Shown here piece by piece: positions 44,298 through 55,057 of a stretch of 64,000 nt of DNA (its first letter is position 1; each line of letters begins with the position of its first letter). Under the pieces are notes generated by a model. That model saw only the letters and a program-made list of their open reading frames with translations, ran no database searches and was not told the origin of the DNA. The translations under genes and the position numbers were made by a program. The stretch is from Anthostomella pinea (Eukaryota > Ascomycota > Sordariomycetes > Xylariales > Xylariaceae): contig CAUWAG010000020.1 in NCBI GenBank assembly GCA_963556695.1, positions 4,650,001 through 4,714,000 of the forward strand, in the 5' to 3' direction.

Positions 44298-46061
44298 GGT
44301 TGCGGTATTGCGGATAGCGAACTCGATTAGAGAATTAAGGAATTGATGATTGTTGTCACCAAAAGAGAGCAAGCTATGATGTGCGTGACGGGATGGTTTG
44401 GTAGCTGGTTTGTGTGAAATGGACGGAGGTGGAAGAAAGTGACGGATGGGCGGGAAGAAGTTGGGTGTGTTGTGTGTGTTGATTACTTTTCTATCTATGA
44501 TGGGATGGAGGGGCAGCTGGGTCGGAGGGGTCGGAGGTGTAAAATTGTCATGATTGCCCGGGAAGGAGCGAGCAGCGAGAGACGGCCCCAGCACAGAATC
44601 TGACCTCACGCCTGAGAGGTGGAGAAGCCAAAATAACACCGAACTACCCATCAAATAATACTTTGAAACATGCTGGATTTATGTACCGTACACATCGCAT
44701 CGGAGCTGCCGGGCTTCAATGTTACGGTAGGTATTATTATTGATGCCAGGGCAGCCGCGAAACGTCCATGTAGTTCAGACTTCAACAAAGCTCCTCCTCC
44801 TCCCGCCTCCTCCGCCTCCTCCGGCCGTGACCGGAAAAATGAACTGATATGTCCTCTCATGGTGCAGTCAGCATGACCAGTGGAAGTCGGTCCGGGGCCG
44901 CCGCCCAATGTTTTCCACGATTCCGCTCTTGCCGTTCTTCTAGCCACAGCTGAGATCAGGCATGCAGTCCCAAGAGCAAGTATCATATCGACATCAGACA
45001 TCACCTCATTCACCGCGGATGCTACTATATTCCCTTTTTCCCCTTTTCCCCTTGTCTTCTGCGGACACCTCCTAAACCGGTCGGTGATTCAGGAAGCCTC
45101 TACTCGCATCACTGGTGTTTCGCAATGCGACTGCAGGTGGTCGGAGCACGCGGAGCAATGCTAGCACACAGCTCGGGCTCGTGGCCAGCAGCCGATCCAT
45201 CGTTAGTCGAGGTTAACCGTGATACTGTACCTCGTGGCCAGCTCTTCTGGCTGCAGGTGTCTGGCTATGTCCGGGTACCCATCTCTTCTTCAAGGGCAGT
45301 CCGTCCATGCAGACAGAGTCACAGAGCGTGACGACATACCGTAGGTAGCTTTACCCGGCTATGAAATTGCCTCATGGAGAAAAAAGTCGGCCACCAGGCT
45401 ACTAGCTACTGTAGTATACAGCTGACCAATGGGTTTTGCGCTGCCTTCAATCTCGCGTCTCGTCGCCAATCGAACATTGTTCTCGGCCCGTTGACGGGTT
45501 TCCGGCCCTCTGGCGCATCACTTTTACGTCCGGGTAGCATGGATGTGCGGTCATCATATCCCACCCGATCCTTCCACCCAGAGTTCTGACCAAGAGAAGG
45601 TTACTAGATTTCGTAAAATCAAACTGCTAAGCGTACAGATTTGAAGGAACGTCTTGTCGTAAAGGTATGTATTTGGTTACCTGTGGGGTTGGTTGAAGTC
45701 GAATTCGCGAGAGCAATGAATTGATGCACCGCAACCCCCCGGTAAGGAATAACATCAAGGCTGGCAAGTCACGTGAAAAACGCCACAAAGCTCCAGCCAC
45801 AACGGAACTGTTCCCCAGTCGAAGCTCCTCCATCTTTTTCTACCAAGAACGGGCATCTCCAATCTGCAACAACAGTCTTGCCGACGTCACGAAACGGCAC
45901 ACGCACAACACGTTTACCATCCATCTCGACTGAACCAGACGTCGACTTCATCGCGTGGCTCATTGTAGAGAAGAACAGAGTGAGTTGATTGCAGACTCGG
46001 CTCATAGGTACGTGCAGCCCCGAACAAAAGAAACCGCATCGGGCGCACAGCAAAGTTCATC
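44298..46061. other. Divergent promoter region, 1.76 kb
   Basis: This lies between the GND1 start (minus) and the RBM42-like start (plus). Bases 44300-44660 are open in frame with GND1 exon 1. The leader is CT-rich on the coding strand, common for highly expressed fungal genes. Nothing else is supported. Confidence 0.55.
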
Positions 46062-47267
46062 ATGTCCTATCCGGGTGCTCCAGGCTCGAACTCGTCGCTT
46101 CCACCGCGCCCACCTCCCTCCAAGATCTCCGGCTTCAAGCCCGCCTTCTCCGCAACAGCGACACCGCCGACGCACACCCCAAGTTCCGGCGCCCGAGGCA
46201 CCCCCTACGCAGCCCCGCCCTCGTACTCCAGTGCGCCCAGCTATGCAGGCGCACCCGCACACTATGGCGCTCCGCCGTCCACCTACCAGCCCTACGCGCC
46301 GCCTCCGATGAGCAGCGGCCCAGGCAACAGCTATTCATCACAACCCGCATACCCCTCGTACCCGCAGCAGGGTGGCGGCTACGCTCAACAAGACTACTAT
46401 GGCGCGCAGGCAGCAGCATCGGCCAACAGCGGCGCACCGGCCTCGTACTCCGCCGCGCCCCAAATCCGCAACCCCTTCCCGGCGCCCGATCAGGCTAGAA
46501 CCGATGATTACGATCCGGACATGGCGGCGCAGATTGCGCAGTGGCAGAGTGCATACTCAAAAGACTCCAAGGATGCCGGCAGCGCAGCCCCGGCAGGAGC
46601 AGGAGGTCTGGGGAGGGCACCAGGAATAAATGGTGCCGTCGCGACCGGTGCTAACGGCACAACCGCGTATTCAGCTGAAGCTGCCAACCGTCTGTCGGAA
46701 GTGGCGGCCAACGCAGCAGCGGCCGTGGCCAGCGGTGACAAGAAGAAGACAGTGGTGCGCGCCGGCGGCGGACAGAAGTGGACAGATGACACGCTACTGG
46801 AGTGGGACCCAGCGCACCTACGGCTGTTCGTCGGCAACCTGGCGGGCGAGACCACGGACGAGAGTTTGTACAAGGCCTTCTCGCGGTGGAAGTCGCTGCA
46901 AAAGGCGCGCGTGATCCGCGACAAGGTGACGAGCAAGTCCAAGGGCTTCGGTTTTGTGTCTTTCAGCGACCCGGACGAGTTCTTCTCGGCCGCTAAGGAG
47001 ATGAACGGCAAGTACATCCAGAGTCACCCCGTCGTCGTGCGCAAGAGCACCACCGAGATCAAGCCCCAGACCGTCAAGGATAAACGCCACCCCAATAACA
47101 AGTACAACAAGAATAAGAACAAGAACAAGAACCGCAGCGGAAACGGCTCAGGGGGCGGCGATGCTGGGGGACGGGAGGAGGGCTTTGAGCCGAGTCTGGG
47201 ACCCCAGGGTGGGGGAATCACCAAGCCCGGCCAGAAGACGAAGGGTGGGCTGAAGTTGCTGGGTTGA
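46062..47267 (+). CDS. RBM42-like RNA-binding protein, one RRM, 401 aa
   Basis: RBM42-type proteins bind RNA and associate with splicing factors; fungal copies are little studied. Residues 1-150 are Pro/Ser/Tyr/Ala-rich with many short SYxxAPxY-like units. A conserved linker (YDPDMAAQIAQWQSAYSKDS) follows, then an Ala-rich helix and KKKTVVRAGGGQKWTDDTLL, the signature just ahead of the RRM in this family. The RRM spans about 253-335 with RNP2 LFVGNL and RNP1 KGFGFVSF. The tail has a basic (NK)n run (YNKNKNKNKNRSGNGSGG) and ends near KTKGGLKLLG. The frame is uninterrupted from the ATG at 46062. No intron is needed. Confidence 0.92.
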   Translation: MSYPGAPGSNSSLPPRPPPSKISGFKPAFSATATPPTHTPSSGARGTPYAAPPSYSSAPSYAGAPAHYGAPPSTYQPYAPPPMSSGPGNSYSSQPAYPSYPQQGGGYAQQDYYGAQAAASANSGAPASYSAAPQIRNPFPAPDQARTDDYDPDMAAQIAQWQSAYSKDSKDAGSAAPAGAGGLGRAPGINGAVATGANGTTAYSAEAANRLSEVAANAAAAVASGDKKKTVVRAGGGQKWTDDTLLEWDPAHLRLFVGNLAGETTDESLYKAFSRWKSLQKARVIRDKVTSKSKGFGFVSFSDPDEFFSAAKEMNGKYIQSHPVVVRKSTTEIKPQTVKDKRHPNNKYNKNKNKNKNRSGNGSGGGDAGGREEGFEPSLGPQGGGITKPGQKTKGGLKLLG

Positions 47268-47888
47268 GCTCGTCTTCCCGAAGCAAGAAACTTATCTTGT
47301 TGTTGGGATACGTCCAAAAGCGAGGACTATGAGTAGACTCCCGGACATGCTTGCTCTCGAAGTCAGTAGTCTTCTTTGAGGCTTGGCTCTATCTCTGTAG
47401 GCCATTTGCATACACCGGATTGGCTAAATGAGCACGGTGGAGTCAAGGCAAGAGAAAGGCCAGGTGCTGGCGAAGAGGACATGCGCACCGGCGTAACACA
47501 TTTGGCGTCTGGCCCGCAAGGACACGTTGGCTTCGTATAGGCTGGTCGTACAGATGTTGCGCTTGCTGTATATACTAATACTCGATCGGCGGGATAACGG
47601 ACCGACGAAGATGATAGAGCTTCAGTATAGCAAAAACAGACAAGAAAACCCACTATACCAGTTTTTGCCGAATCAGTTCCACACTTTCTTCTGTGATTTA
47701 TGTACTTATCCTTGCGAACTACAGTCCGACTCATGCTTGCGTTTTGGGTGATGATGGCTAACAGGAAAGAGACACGGAACATGGTGAGCCTAAGTAAGCA
47801 GAAACTGCACTCGTATACAGAAGTAATGAGTCGTCGAAACCGTCTCCTTGGTACCTTAAGTATCTATCTATATCTACCTAAGTACCTA
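47268..47888. other. Intergenic left of MITE copy 2
   Basis: About 620 bp covering the 3' region of the RBM42-like gene. It ends in a TACCTAAGTACCTA-type simple repeat into which the MITE appears to have inserted. No gene. Confidence 0.55.
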
Positions 47889-48124
47889 CATTGGACCCTC
47901 CGAAGTCTCCGTATACCCCGTGATCGAAATTTAGAACATTCAAGGATATGTTTTCAATAGTGACTGTGGAATAAGCATAAGCATAAGCGTGGCATATTAG
48001 ACTATAACTGCTCATTCTCATTCCAGGGTGTTTGTTCTACCTACTGTCTACCTACATCTTATTAGGGGGAGAAAGGAACCCTCGATGTGCGCGGACGGAA
48101 GGCTTATATGTATAGGGGTGAATG
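47889..48124. mobile_element. Mariner-like MITE, copy 2 (about 236 bp)
   Basis: This copy has the same ends as the one at 24702-24904. The left end reads CATTGGACCCTCCGAAGTCT. The right end, on the opposite strand, gives CATTCACCCCTATACATATA, then AAGCCTTCCGTCCGCGCAC. Both ends are flanked by TA. The interior shares GGAATAAGCA and GTGCGCGGACGGA with copy 1, but carries an extra CATAAG duplication and more AT-rich DNA, making it about 30 bp longer. There is no coding frame. Divergence between the copies suggests old insertions. Confidence 0.75.
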
Positions 48125-48157
48125 TACCTACTTACTTGCTACCTAAGTAAGTAGGTA
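48125..48157. repeat. Palindromic TACCTACTTACTT repeat beside the MITE
   Basis: Perfect inverted arms of 13 bp (48125-48137 and 48145-48157) enclose a 7-bp loop. The arms are built from the TACCTA/TAAGTA simple repeat also present at the left flank of the MITE. Confidence 0.85.
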
Positions 48158-48915
48158 GGTAAGTACCTGTCTGACATCCAAGTTTGAGTTCAACAAGAGA
48201 GCTTGATACTCACACGACCAGTCCTCCAAAACCCAAACGATCAGTCACCGGTATCAAGATCGTCCATACGCTATGATGTGTATGTGGTAGGGGCGCGATT
48301 CGACCAGTGTCAGCAAGGTTAATTGGACCAAGATTCACGAGCAGCGGAACACAAGCAGGTAGGCAGAGCCCCTAAGTAAGTGATCTCTTGCTCGCATCAT
48401 GAGAAGTCGTATCCATGAGTCGTGCGTATCGAACAATATATGTACATTGCGACAGGCGAAGCCCAGAGTTCTGACTGGATTCGCCATCTTATCCAGAGTC
48501 AGGTTCATCTGTTCACTTCGTCTCAGATCACGCACGCCCTCGCCCTACCAGTCATATCTCTTCAAGTCCTGCCAACTGCGCAGCGGGTATATTTCCTCCG
48601 TGACCTTCCGTCCAGTCTATGCTGCACTCTCACCGATTCACGTTCTATAGTCTCGTTGCGCAATTACAATCCATCCAGTCGTAGGATGGCGACCAAGGGA
48701 GTTGGCGGCACTACCAGCCTGTCAACTCTCTGCCAGTTTCCATGTCCAAGATGCTAAACCCAACCCCTTGGAGGGGTTTATTCCCTTGCAACTCCTTTCC
48801 CTATATGCCAGAAGCCAGATGAGGTGTACAGTTGCAGACCAAGAGTTCCACTCTTCCATTCCTTTGTGAGTCGATGTACAGAAAAGATGAAAAGGATCCA
48901 GACTACTTTGGCAGC
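48158..48915. other. Intergenic right of MITE copy 2
   Basis: About 760 bp including the 3' region of the SLC35C2-like gene. The frames are short; nothing is supported. Confidence 0.55.
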
Positions 48916-50907
48916 TTAGTCTTCCCGCGCGTGTTCTGTCCGAAGTGATCTCCCATCTTCTGAACGCTTGGGCGTCTTGGGTCTCGGCATCAAGTCGCCG
49001 TCCACGGTGACGAGGTTATCCTCTACACCGCTAGCATCCTCGTGGGCGAGCAAGCCGGCTTCTTCCTCGTCGGAGTCGCTTAGGTCGCTTGACGACCCGG
49101 ACTGCGCCTGTTGATACGCCTTGGTGTGTACATCCCTCTGCGCCTCGTCCCGCATCTTGGTCAGTTTGATCCAATTGTACGCGCCGATAGCGCCAATGGT
49201 CACGAGCAGACCAGAGATGTTGATGGGTGTGAGCTTGTCGTCGAAGACCAGTGCTGCTGCCAAGATGGTGACGACCTCCTTGAAGATACCGGCGATGGAA
49301 AGGGTGACGACGCTACTTCGCTGCAGCAGAGCGAACTCGCTAGCCGTCATAAGGAAAGCGATGGTTCCCGGGAACAGCAGAATCAAGGGTGCTTTGACAG
49401 AACCCCACTCGTTGCTCAACACCTTGAGTCCCTCTATCAATTCAAAGAAGCCTTCCACAGGGAAGGCGATTACCAGCAATGTGGCAAACATGACGGGCGC
49501 CAGGAGGAAAATGCTCGAAAAAGGGTTTGAGGTAGCTGGATGTCGAAGGAGAAGAATTTGGGTGAGGCCCCAGCGAAAGCCTGAGAAGAATGCGGCCGAA
49601 ATAACTAGGATGAAGCCCCTTAGTTTGAATTCGACCTCTCCCGCCACCATCATAACCACGCCAGCTGTCATAGTTGCGATGATGCCTACAAGCCTCCACG
49701 TAGGAGTTTCGAGACGAAAAAAGAAGGCAAAGATGAGCACAAATGCTAGTGAGGACGATTTGCACATGGCTAAAGACGCATTAGCTCCCGTTCTCCAGAC
49801 ATGTCTCGCCGTACAACCTACTGTAGAAGGTCAGGGTTATAATCTTTAGCGACGTATTTCCCAGGCCGATGTCTAGACCTGTAGCCGCACCACACGGCCC
49901 AATCCTCGTCAGATAAAACATCTTGGTCATGATGGGCCGTTCGGGCTCGGACTCGTGTCGTGACCGGCCAAGGTCGGAACTGTGCTGCGCATAGCCAGGC
50001 CGTAGGGAGGGTATGAAGTATAACACCAAACCGGCGAGGGTGAACTGCACCAGCATATGCATTGCGGTCGTGAATAAGGGAAACGCAAAGTTGAGTTGGT
50101 TGGAATCGAACATCCACTTGTTGTACTGTATGGTAGTAGCCATTGTCAGCAAAGAGGGCTCCTCGAAAAGCGCCAACAATATGGGTAGCAGCAAATGGAA
50201 GCACTTACCAGGGAAATAGACAGCGAAAACAGGTACCAAAGCCCAATCAGGACAGCATTGATACCCAGCTTTCTGAAGAAGTTCTGGTCTGCCTCTTTCT
50301 TTTCCTCGTCGGTGATCTTGTCGCGTACAATCCTCTGGTCGAGTCTCGTGTTCCGCCGGCGCTTGTCTCGCTTCTTCCGCTTGTCTTTCTTGGTCAATCC
50401 CGTCTCCTCGTCATCGTGTAAATCCTCGTCTGACAGACTGTCATCGTCCACGTGTTCTGGTCGCGGCGAGACCAGCAGTCCCTGGCTTTCTTCCGAAATC
50501 TTGGCAGTCGGGTCGCCCGGTGTCTTTATGCTGGCGGCACGCGGGCGCGACGTTCGGGTGTTGGGAGGTTGCGAGCTGCTGCTGGGTCCGGCGGTGAGAG
50601 TGCTCCGCCGGCGGCGGTGGCCAGCTGGGCCTCCTATTATTGGGTCCATCTCGATGTCTTCGGGACGGCGGTGGGCGGCATGCGCGGAGGACGGTAGGCC
50701 ACCATCTGAGGACCAGTCGATCTTGTTGAAGCTGGTGGTAGTAGAGGAGGCGGATGGCGGGTTCGAGAAGTCGGGGTTTACTGGTGACTTGGGAGCGAGC
50801 ACACTGTTGATGGCCAGGGTGGTGGATCGGTGATTCGGGCGTGGTAGTTGTTGTGGTGGTGGTGGTAGTGATGTCGCTGGATGCTGGTTGAACAAAGGAG
50901 AAGGCAT
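48916..50907 (-). CDS. Triose-phosphate-transporter family (SLC35C2-like) membrane protein, 618 aa
   Basis: This is a nucleotide-sugar/triose-phosphate type transporter, expected in Golgi or ER; the substrate is unknown. Exons are 50209-50907, 49822-50125 and 48916-49769, with introns of 83 and 52 bp that rejoin frame at SISL|YNKWMF and TLTFYT|MCKSSS. A long cytosolic N-terminus (about 215 residues, Ser/Pro-rich, then strongly basic KKDKRKKRDKRRRN) leads into the first helix (INAVLIGLWYLFSLSISL). Family marks are YNKWMF, LDIGLGNTSL, the MCKSSSLAFVLIFAFFFRLE segment, FRWGLTQILL and SVVTLSIAGIFKEVVTILAA, with about ten helices. The C-terminus is acidic and Ser-rich. It resembles animal SLC35C2 and the fungal DUF250 group more than GDP-mannose transporters. 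Confidence 0.9.
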
Positions 50908-52699
50908 ATTTCGTCGTGTTGTTAGTGTACTGCGACGGGCTGGGTCGGCATGGTATTATTGGATAATTTCGAATGGGATCATTAATCATTGGCGGACTGG
51001 TGGTCACGCGTAGCAAACATCCATGATCCGATCCAATGCGTCTTGGCTTGGCGGTGCAGGTGGTTCAGATGGTGCAGCCAGCATGACGATGGGGAATAGG
51101 AGCAGCTAGGAAGCCCTGGCTTCGGTGCTAATGCCAGGTCTAGGGGTCAGCCAAGTCTGCCAGTCTTGTTGATGACCTGCACCCCTGACTAACCAGGTGT
51201 TCACTGTCCAGCTATTGGGAATCCGGGCTTGGCGGTTTGCTTTTTGGCCAGCGCATAGCTTGCTAATAACTGAGCATGGGATCAGGGGATCAGGGACGAG
51301 TTCGAAGCTGGCAGGCGGTCTGACAGTCGGGAGTCGGAAAGAGTCGAATGGATCACCGTATCACGGCCCACGACTCACGAGTGCAGTGCGACGTACGATT
51401 CGGGGCGTCTGGATGGGGCATGTCGTCAGGGTTGATCGAGCTGATGTCGCTGATGTCTCGCAACCCCGGGCCCCCACATTCAAGGGGGAGTTGCTTACTA
51501 CGCATATAGGTACCTGCCGGCTGGCAGCGGCTGGTCACGGGTGTGGACGGGCTACTTGTAGGACGGTCAAAACAACAACCCAATGTCAAGGTTGTTTCAA
51601 TTTCAATAGGCTAGAAATTCTGTTGGCATGGGAGTATACGATATCTCCTTCCTAGCTAGATTATACATGCAATTTATTGGTAACAATAACCTACCTAGGT
51701 ATCATTCCGTACACTCTCATATCCATGTTCAGGGTCTCATTCATAGCCTTAGTCATCACAAGACTCAACTAACTGAATAAGACCCAGTCAAGACGGAATC
51801 GGTAGGCATCCAAGCTGAGAATCAACGACGCCACGCTAATCAGTCAATGTTCAAATATGATCCAGCCCCATGAGTAACCGACCCTTGCGCAGTGACAATT
51901 GTCGTCCTGCGTTAAAGTCCAGAGTGCTCTCGACAGTCACCAATGCTGTCCTTCTCAAAATGACTGTTGTTCGGTCTATGTTGGAGAGGGCCAAGGCCGG
52001 TCGCTAAAACATGCTATATTTACGGGCAATGGCTTAGAAAGGATCCCAGCCCATGGAATCTATTACGGTGGTGACTGTAAAATGGAACACTTGAAAGCAG
52101 ACGTGGTGGTTGTCGTCTCGAAAAAGAAAGAGCCTCTGGCGCAAGATACAGCATCGGCCATATGATTCCTTCATGGACTGGTGACCGACTCTCTCGTTGT
52201 GCCTTCGTCGACCGTACCTTCAGAGGAACCTGCAGGTGGGCTCATAAGGTACCATCTGCAATCATCGCCGAGGTCGAGATGGGCCTGCAGCCTGCAGCAC
52301 ACAGTAGCTCGCTTGTTTCATGGGTAGTTGTGGTACCAGCAGCCGGGTCTGGCAAAAGGAAAGGATGAAGAATGGTTATTCTACAGGTCACTCAGTATCT
52401 CATAAAAGACCTTCTAACTCCAGCTACCCTTGGCTCAATACTACATGCACAACTGCTTCGGGTTCCTACTAGAGGGACATCGTCTCTCGAAAGGGCACAA
52501 ATCTCTTTACCCCCTGAGTCAACCAAACTTCAGACACTCTACGGTGTAGCTCTTGGCTCACTGCAGTATTTGAACATATAGCTTGGTAAATCGACCTCGC
52601 CCTATCGATCTGGTAAGGTCTGTGACCGTTCGAATAACGCCCTCTCTGAAGTACAATCTGGTAAGTCCTGTAAAAGCCCCAAGTGGCCAGACAAGGTGG
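50908..52699. other. Intergenic, 1.8 kb
   Basis: This holds the upstream region of the transporter gene and the 3' region of the Zn2Cys6 gene. No coding sequence is supported. A few TACCTAGGTA-like motifs occur near 51690. Confidence 0.55.
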
Positions 52700-54387
52700 C
52701 TATACAAAAGTAGGAACAACCACACAATGGCTCACCACCGAGGCCAACTTCTCACAATAGCTAACACTACTCCCATACGCAAGGTCGTCCTGGGCCCAGA
52801 GCGCCTGCAACAATCCCCTGCAATGATTAAAACCGCGGCACGAGCTCGTCTCCTCCGTCCTGGAGATGACGTCGAGGATTATCGCCCGCTGCTCGTCCGT
52901 CCGCGCCTCAGAGCCGATGACGAAGATGGGAAACTGCTGTTTGCAGGAGCTCACGCCGGGGAAGATGGCGAAGGCTTCGTCGATGTGATGTTGCGTCCTA
53001 ACGGGCTGGTCGGGCAGGCCTTCGGAGCTGCGGTGGAGGTACACCAGCATGGCGAGCTGGTATAGCTCTACTATCAACGCGGTATCGTCCGGGACATGGT
53101 CGGAATCCTCTGGTGGCTTGGATATCGGGAGGCTCCTGATTCTCCAGTCCATTACCTCTAGGAAGCTCTTGTAATCATCCACGTTGTCACTGGTTTCTGG
53201 CGGGATGTTGCTCCTGGAAACTGTGTCGCATAGTTGGGATAGGAGATCTAGCATGGCGAAAATAGGCGGCGGTAGGTTGTAGTTCTGGAACGGTTCGAGG
53301 TCAGATCAACGATTCATGTCGTTACGTGGCCTTTGACATTTACGAACCTGTGAATAAAGAAGATCTGGCGGAGTCGATGGGAGCTCCGGCGCCCCTCCTC
53401 TCTTCCAGTGCAGCAGCGAAAAACGAGCGAGAACATCATGGTAGTGCACCCAGTCCAGCAAGACGGCCACATCAGGCCCAGGCTCTAGCAAAGATAGTCT
53501 GGTGACAGAGATGACCGTCTTGACACCGGCGAGGTACCCCGTCCACTGACCCGAAGTGCAAGACGACTGGTGGACCTCGAACGAACAAATCAGCATGCCC
53601 GCGGCGATATGCTGAACGGCCTCTTTCGCGCCCAGACTCGGCGCCGCCGATCCTTCCGCCAGGCTTCCCAGAGCCGCGATCTTGAGCTCGACGGCTTGGG
53701 CCTGTAGACCGTAGCGATGAAGAGAGGAGAAGGCCAGCAGCGCCTGGAGCACGGCCGCGGCCGAGGCCGTCTGTCCATCCAGGGCAGTTCGAGCCAGTAT
53801 GTGCCCAAGGGCGGTGGCGTCGTGCCCAAATGTCGCCAGGGAGGCAGACGCTACACTGCAAACTACAGGTGATGTAGATGGACGCATCAGCCATCGTCCC
53901 TTCCCCGGCTGACCTCGGTGGATAGAAAAAAAGCATACAGTACTCGATCAAGTCTCTGTCAAGAGCCTCCAGCTTACACGGGTTCCAGTACTCCGGCAGG
54001 TCCACCAAAGCCAGGGGGTGTACCGGGGCAGAGCGTGTCAGGTTGAGATAGAGCTCGATATCCCAATGCGACGTGTTGACGAACTGCGCGTCGGAGATTT
54101 TCGCCGCGGTGGGCGGCCGAGGCGCCTTGAAGTTGTAGACGACGGCGCGGCGGCGGTCGTCGGCACGCGGCCAGGACAGCCTGATGAGACCCTGCCACTG
54201 GCATCTCCGCCTGAATCGGGAGCAGTTTGTGCACTTCGGCCTGGCGCCGTCGCAGGTGATGGCACGACCTGGCTGGGTCAGCAGCGATCTTGTTGCTCCT
54301 CTTTGGGGGCTGGTTCTTCTATCTTGGGTACGTACTTTTACATGCGACACATCCGGGGCGCGATGTTGTCGTCTGCCCTTTCCACAT
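52700..54387 (-). CDS. Zn2Cys6 transcription regulator with fungal_trans_2-like domain, 499 aa
   Basis: This is a nuclear DNA-binding regulator with unknown targets. Exons are 54336-54387, 53914-54268, 53348-53855 and 52700-53284. The phases fit, and the first intron, inside the zinc cluster, has a CTGAC branch and CAG acceptor. Joined, the cluster is exact: Cys 13, 16, 23, 30, 33 and 40 (C-x2-C-x6-C-x6-C-x2-C-x6-C) in GCVACKSRAITCDGARPKC then TNCSRFRRRCQW. The body has the helical pattern of the fungal-specific factor domain 2: ALDRDLIEYCMLFFY, ASAAAVLQALLAFSSLHRYG, AGMLICSFEVHQSSCTSGQW and LDWVHYHDVLARFS. A C-terminal IILDVISRTEETSSC segment resembles the end of that domain. The third intron end (TTGCAG) is chosen over a nearby TAG because only it keeps frame. 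It stands head-to-head with an SDR gene. Confidence 0.85.
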
Positions 54388-55057
54388 GGTCTCGCTGATC
54401 AATCATGTGTAGATAGCTAAAGTAGTTGCGCAGTAGTATGTAGTTGAAGATGGGTGTCTGTAGAGTATGGGTGGCCCCTTGGAACCTGCAGTGGAGACAG
54501 AGATATACTTACAAGGTAAAGTTGCCTGTTCTGGGATTCGACGTTACATTGCACGATGCAGCGACATGCATGCACGCTTACAGTATAAAGCACGTTTATG
54601 GGGACTATTAAACTATTAGATCTAGGCGCTTGCTTGCTTGCGTACACCGTACCTACACCGTACTTATTAATCTTGCCCCGTCCGCCCGGGCCCCGTTCAA
54701 CGTGATGTAGGAACTTGCTCAGTCATCATCTTCACCAGAGTAAGTACCTATCGTAGCTCAGGGCCAGACTGATGACCCATGAACGCCGGTTATACATGAA
54801 TTATGCCGAGTACGATCTGAGGCAAGTATACCTACTCAAGTATGCAGTCTTACGCCATTCGAGATTTGAGGCAACTATGTCCAAGGATGGATGGCGAGAC
54901 ATACACACCGGATTATGAATCAAGAGGCGGCGACTCTTGCGTCGAATGATATATAAACGATGAACCAGTCCAGTAACATGGCAGTCTGGACGAGCCTCAC
55001 ATCGCATTGCACACCAACTCATCCGAGCCCAACTCGTTCAAGTCCAATTCACTCAGG
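54388..55057. promoter_or_regulatory. Shared divergent promoter of Zn2Cys6 regulator and SDR
   Basis: These 670 bp lie between two opposed start codons and hold no gene. They would carry the promoters of both. CGTACACCGTAC/CACCGTACTT repeats near 54640-54665 and GCTTGCTTGC are visible. No regulator site can be assigned with confidence, as zinc-cluster sites of this subfamily are not fixed. Confidence 0.5.
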
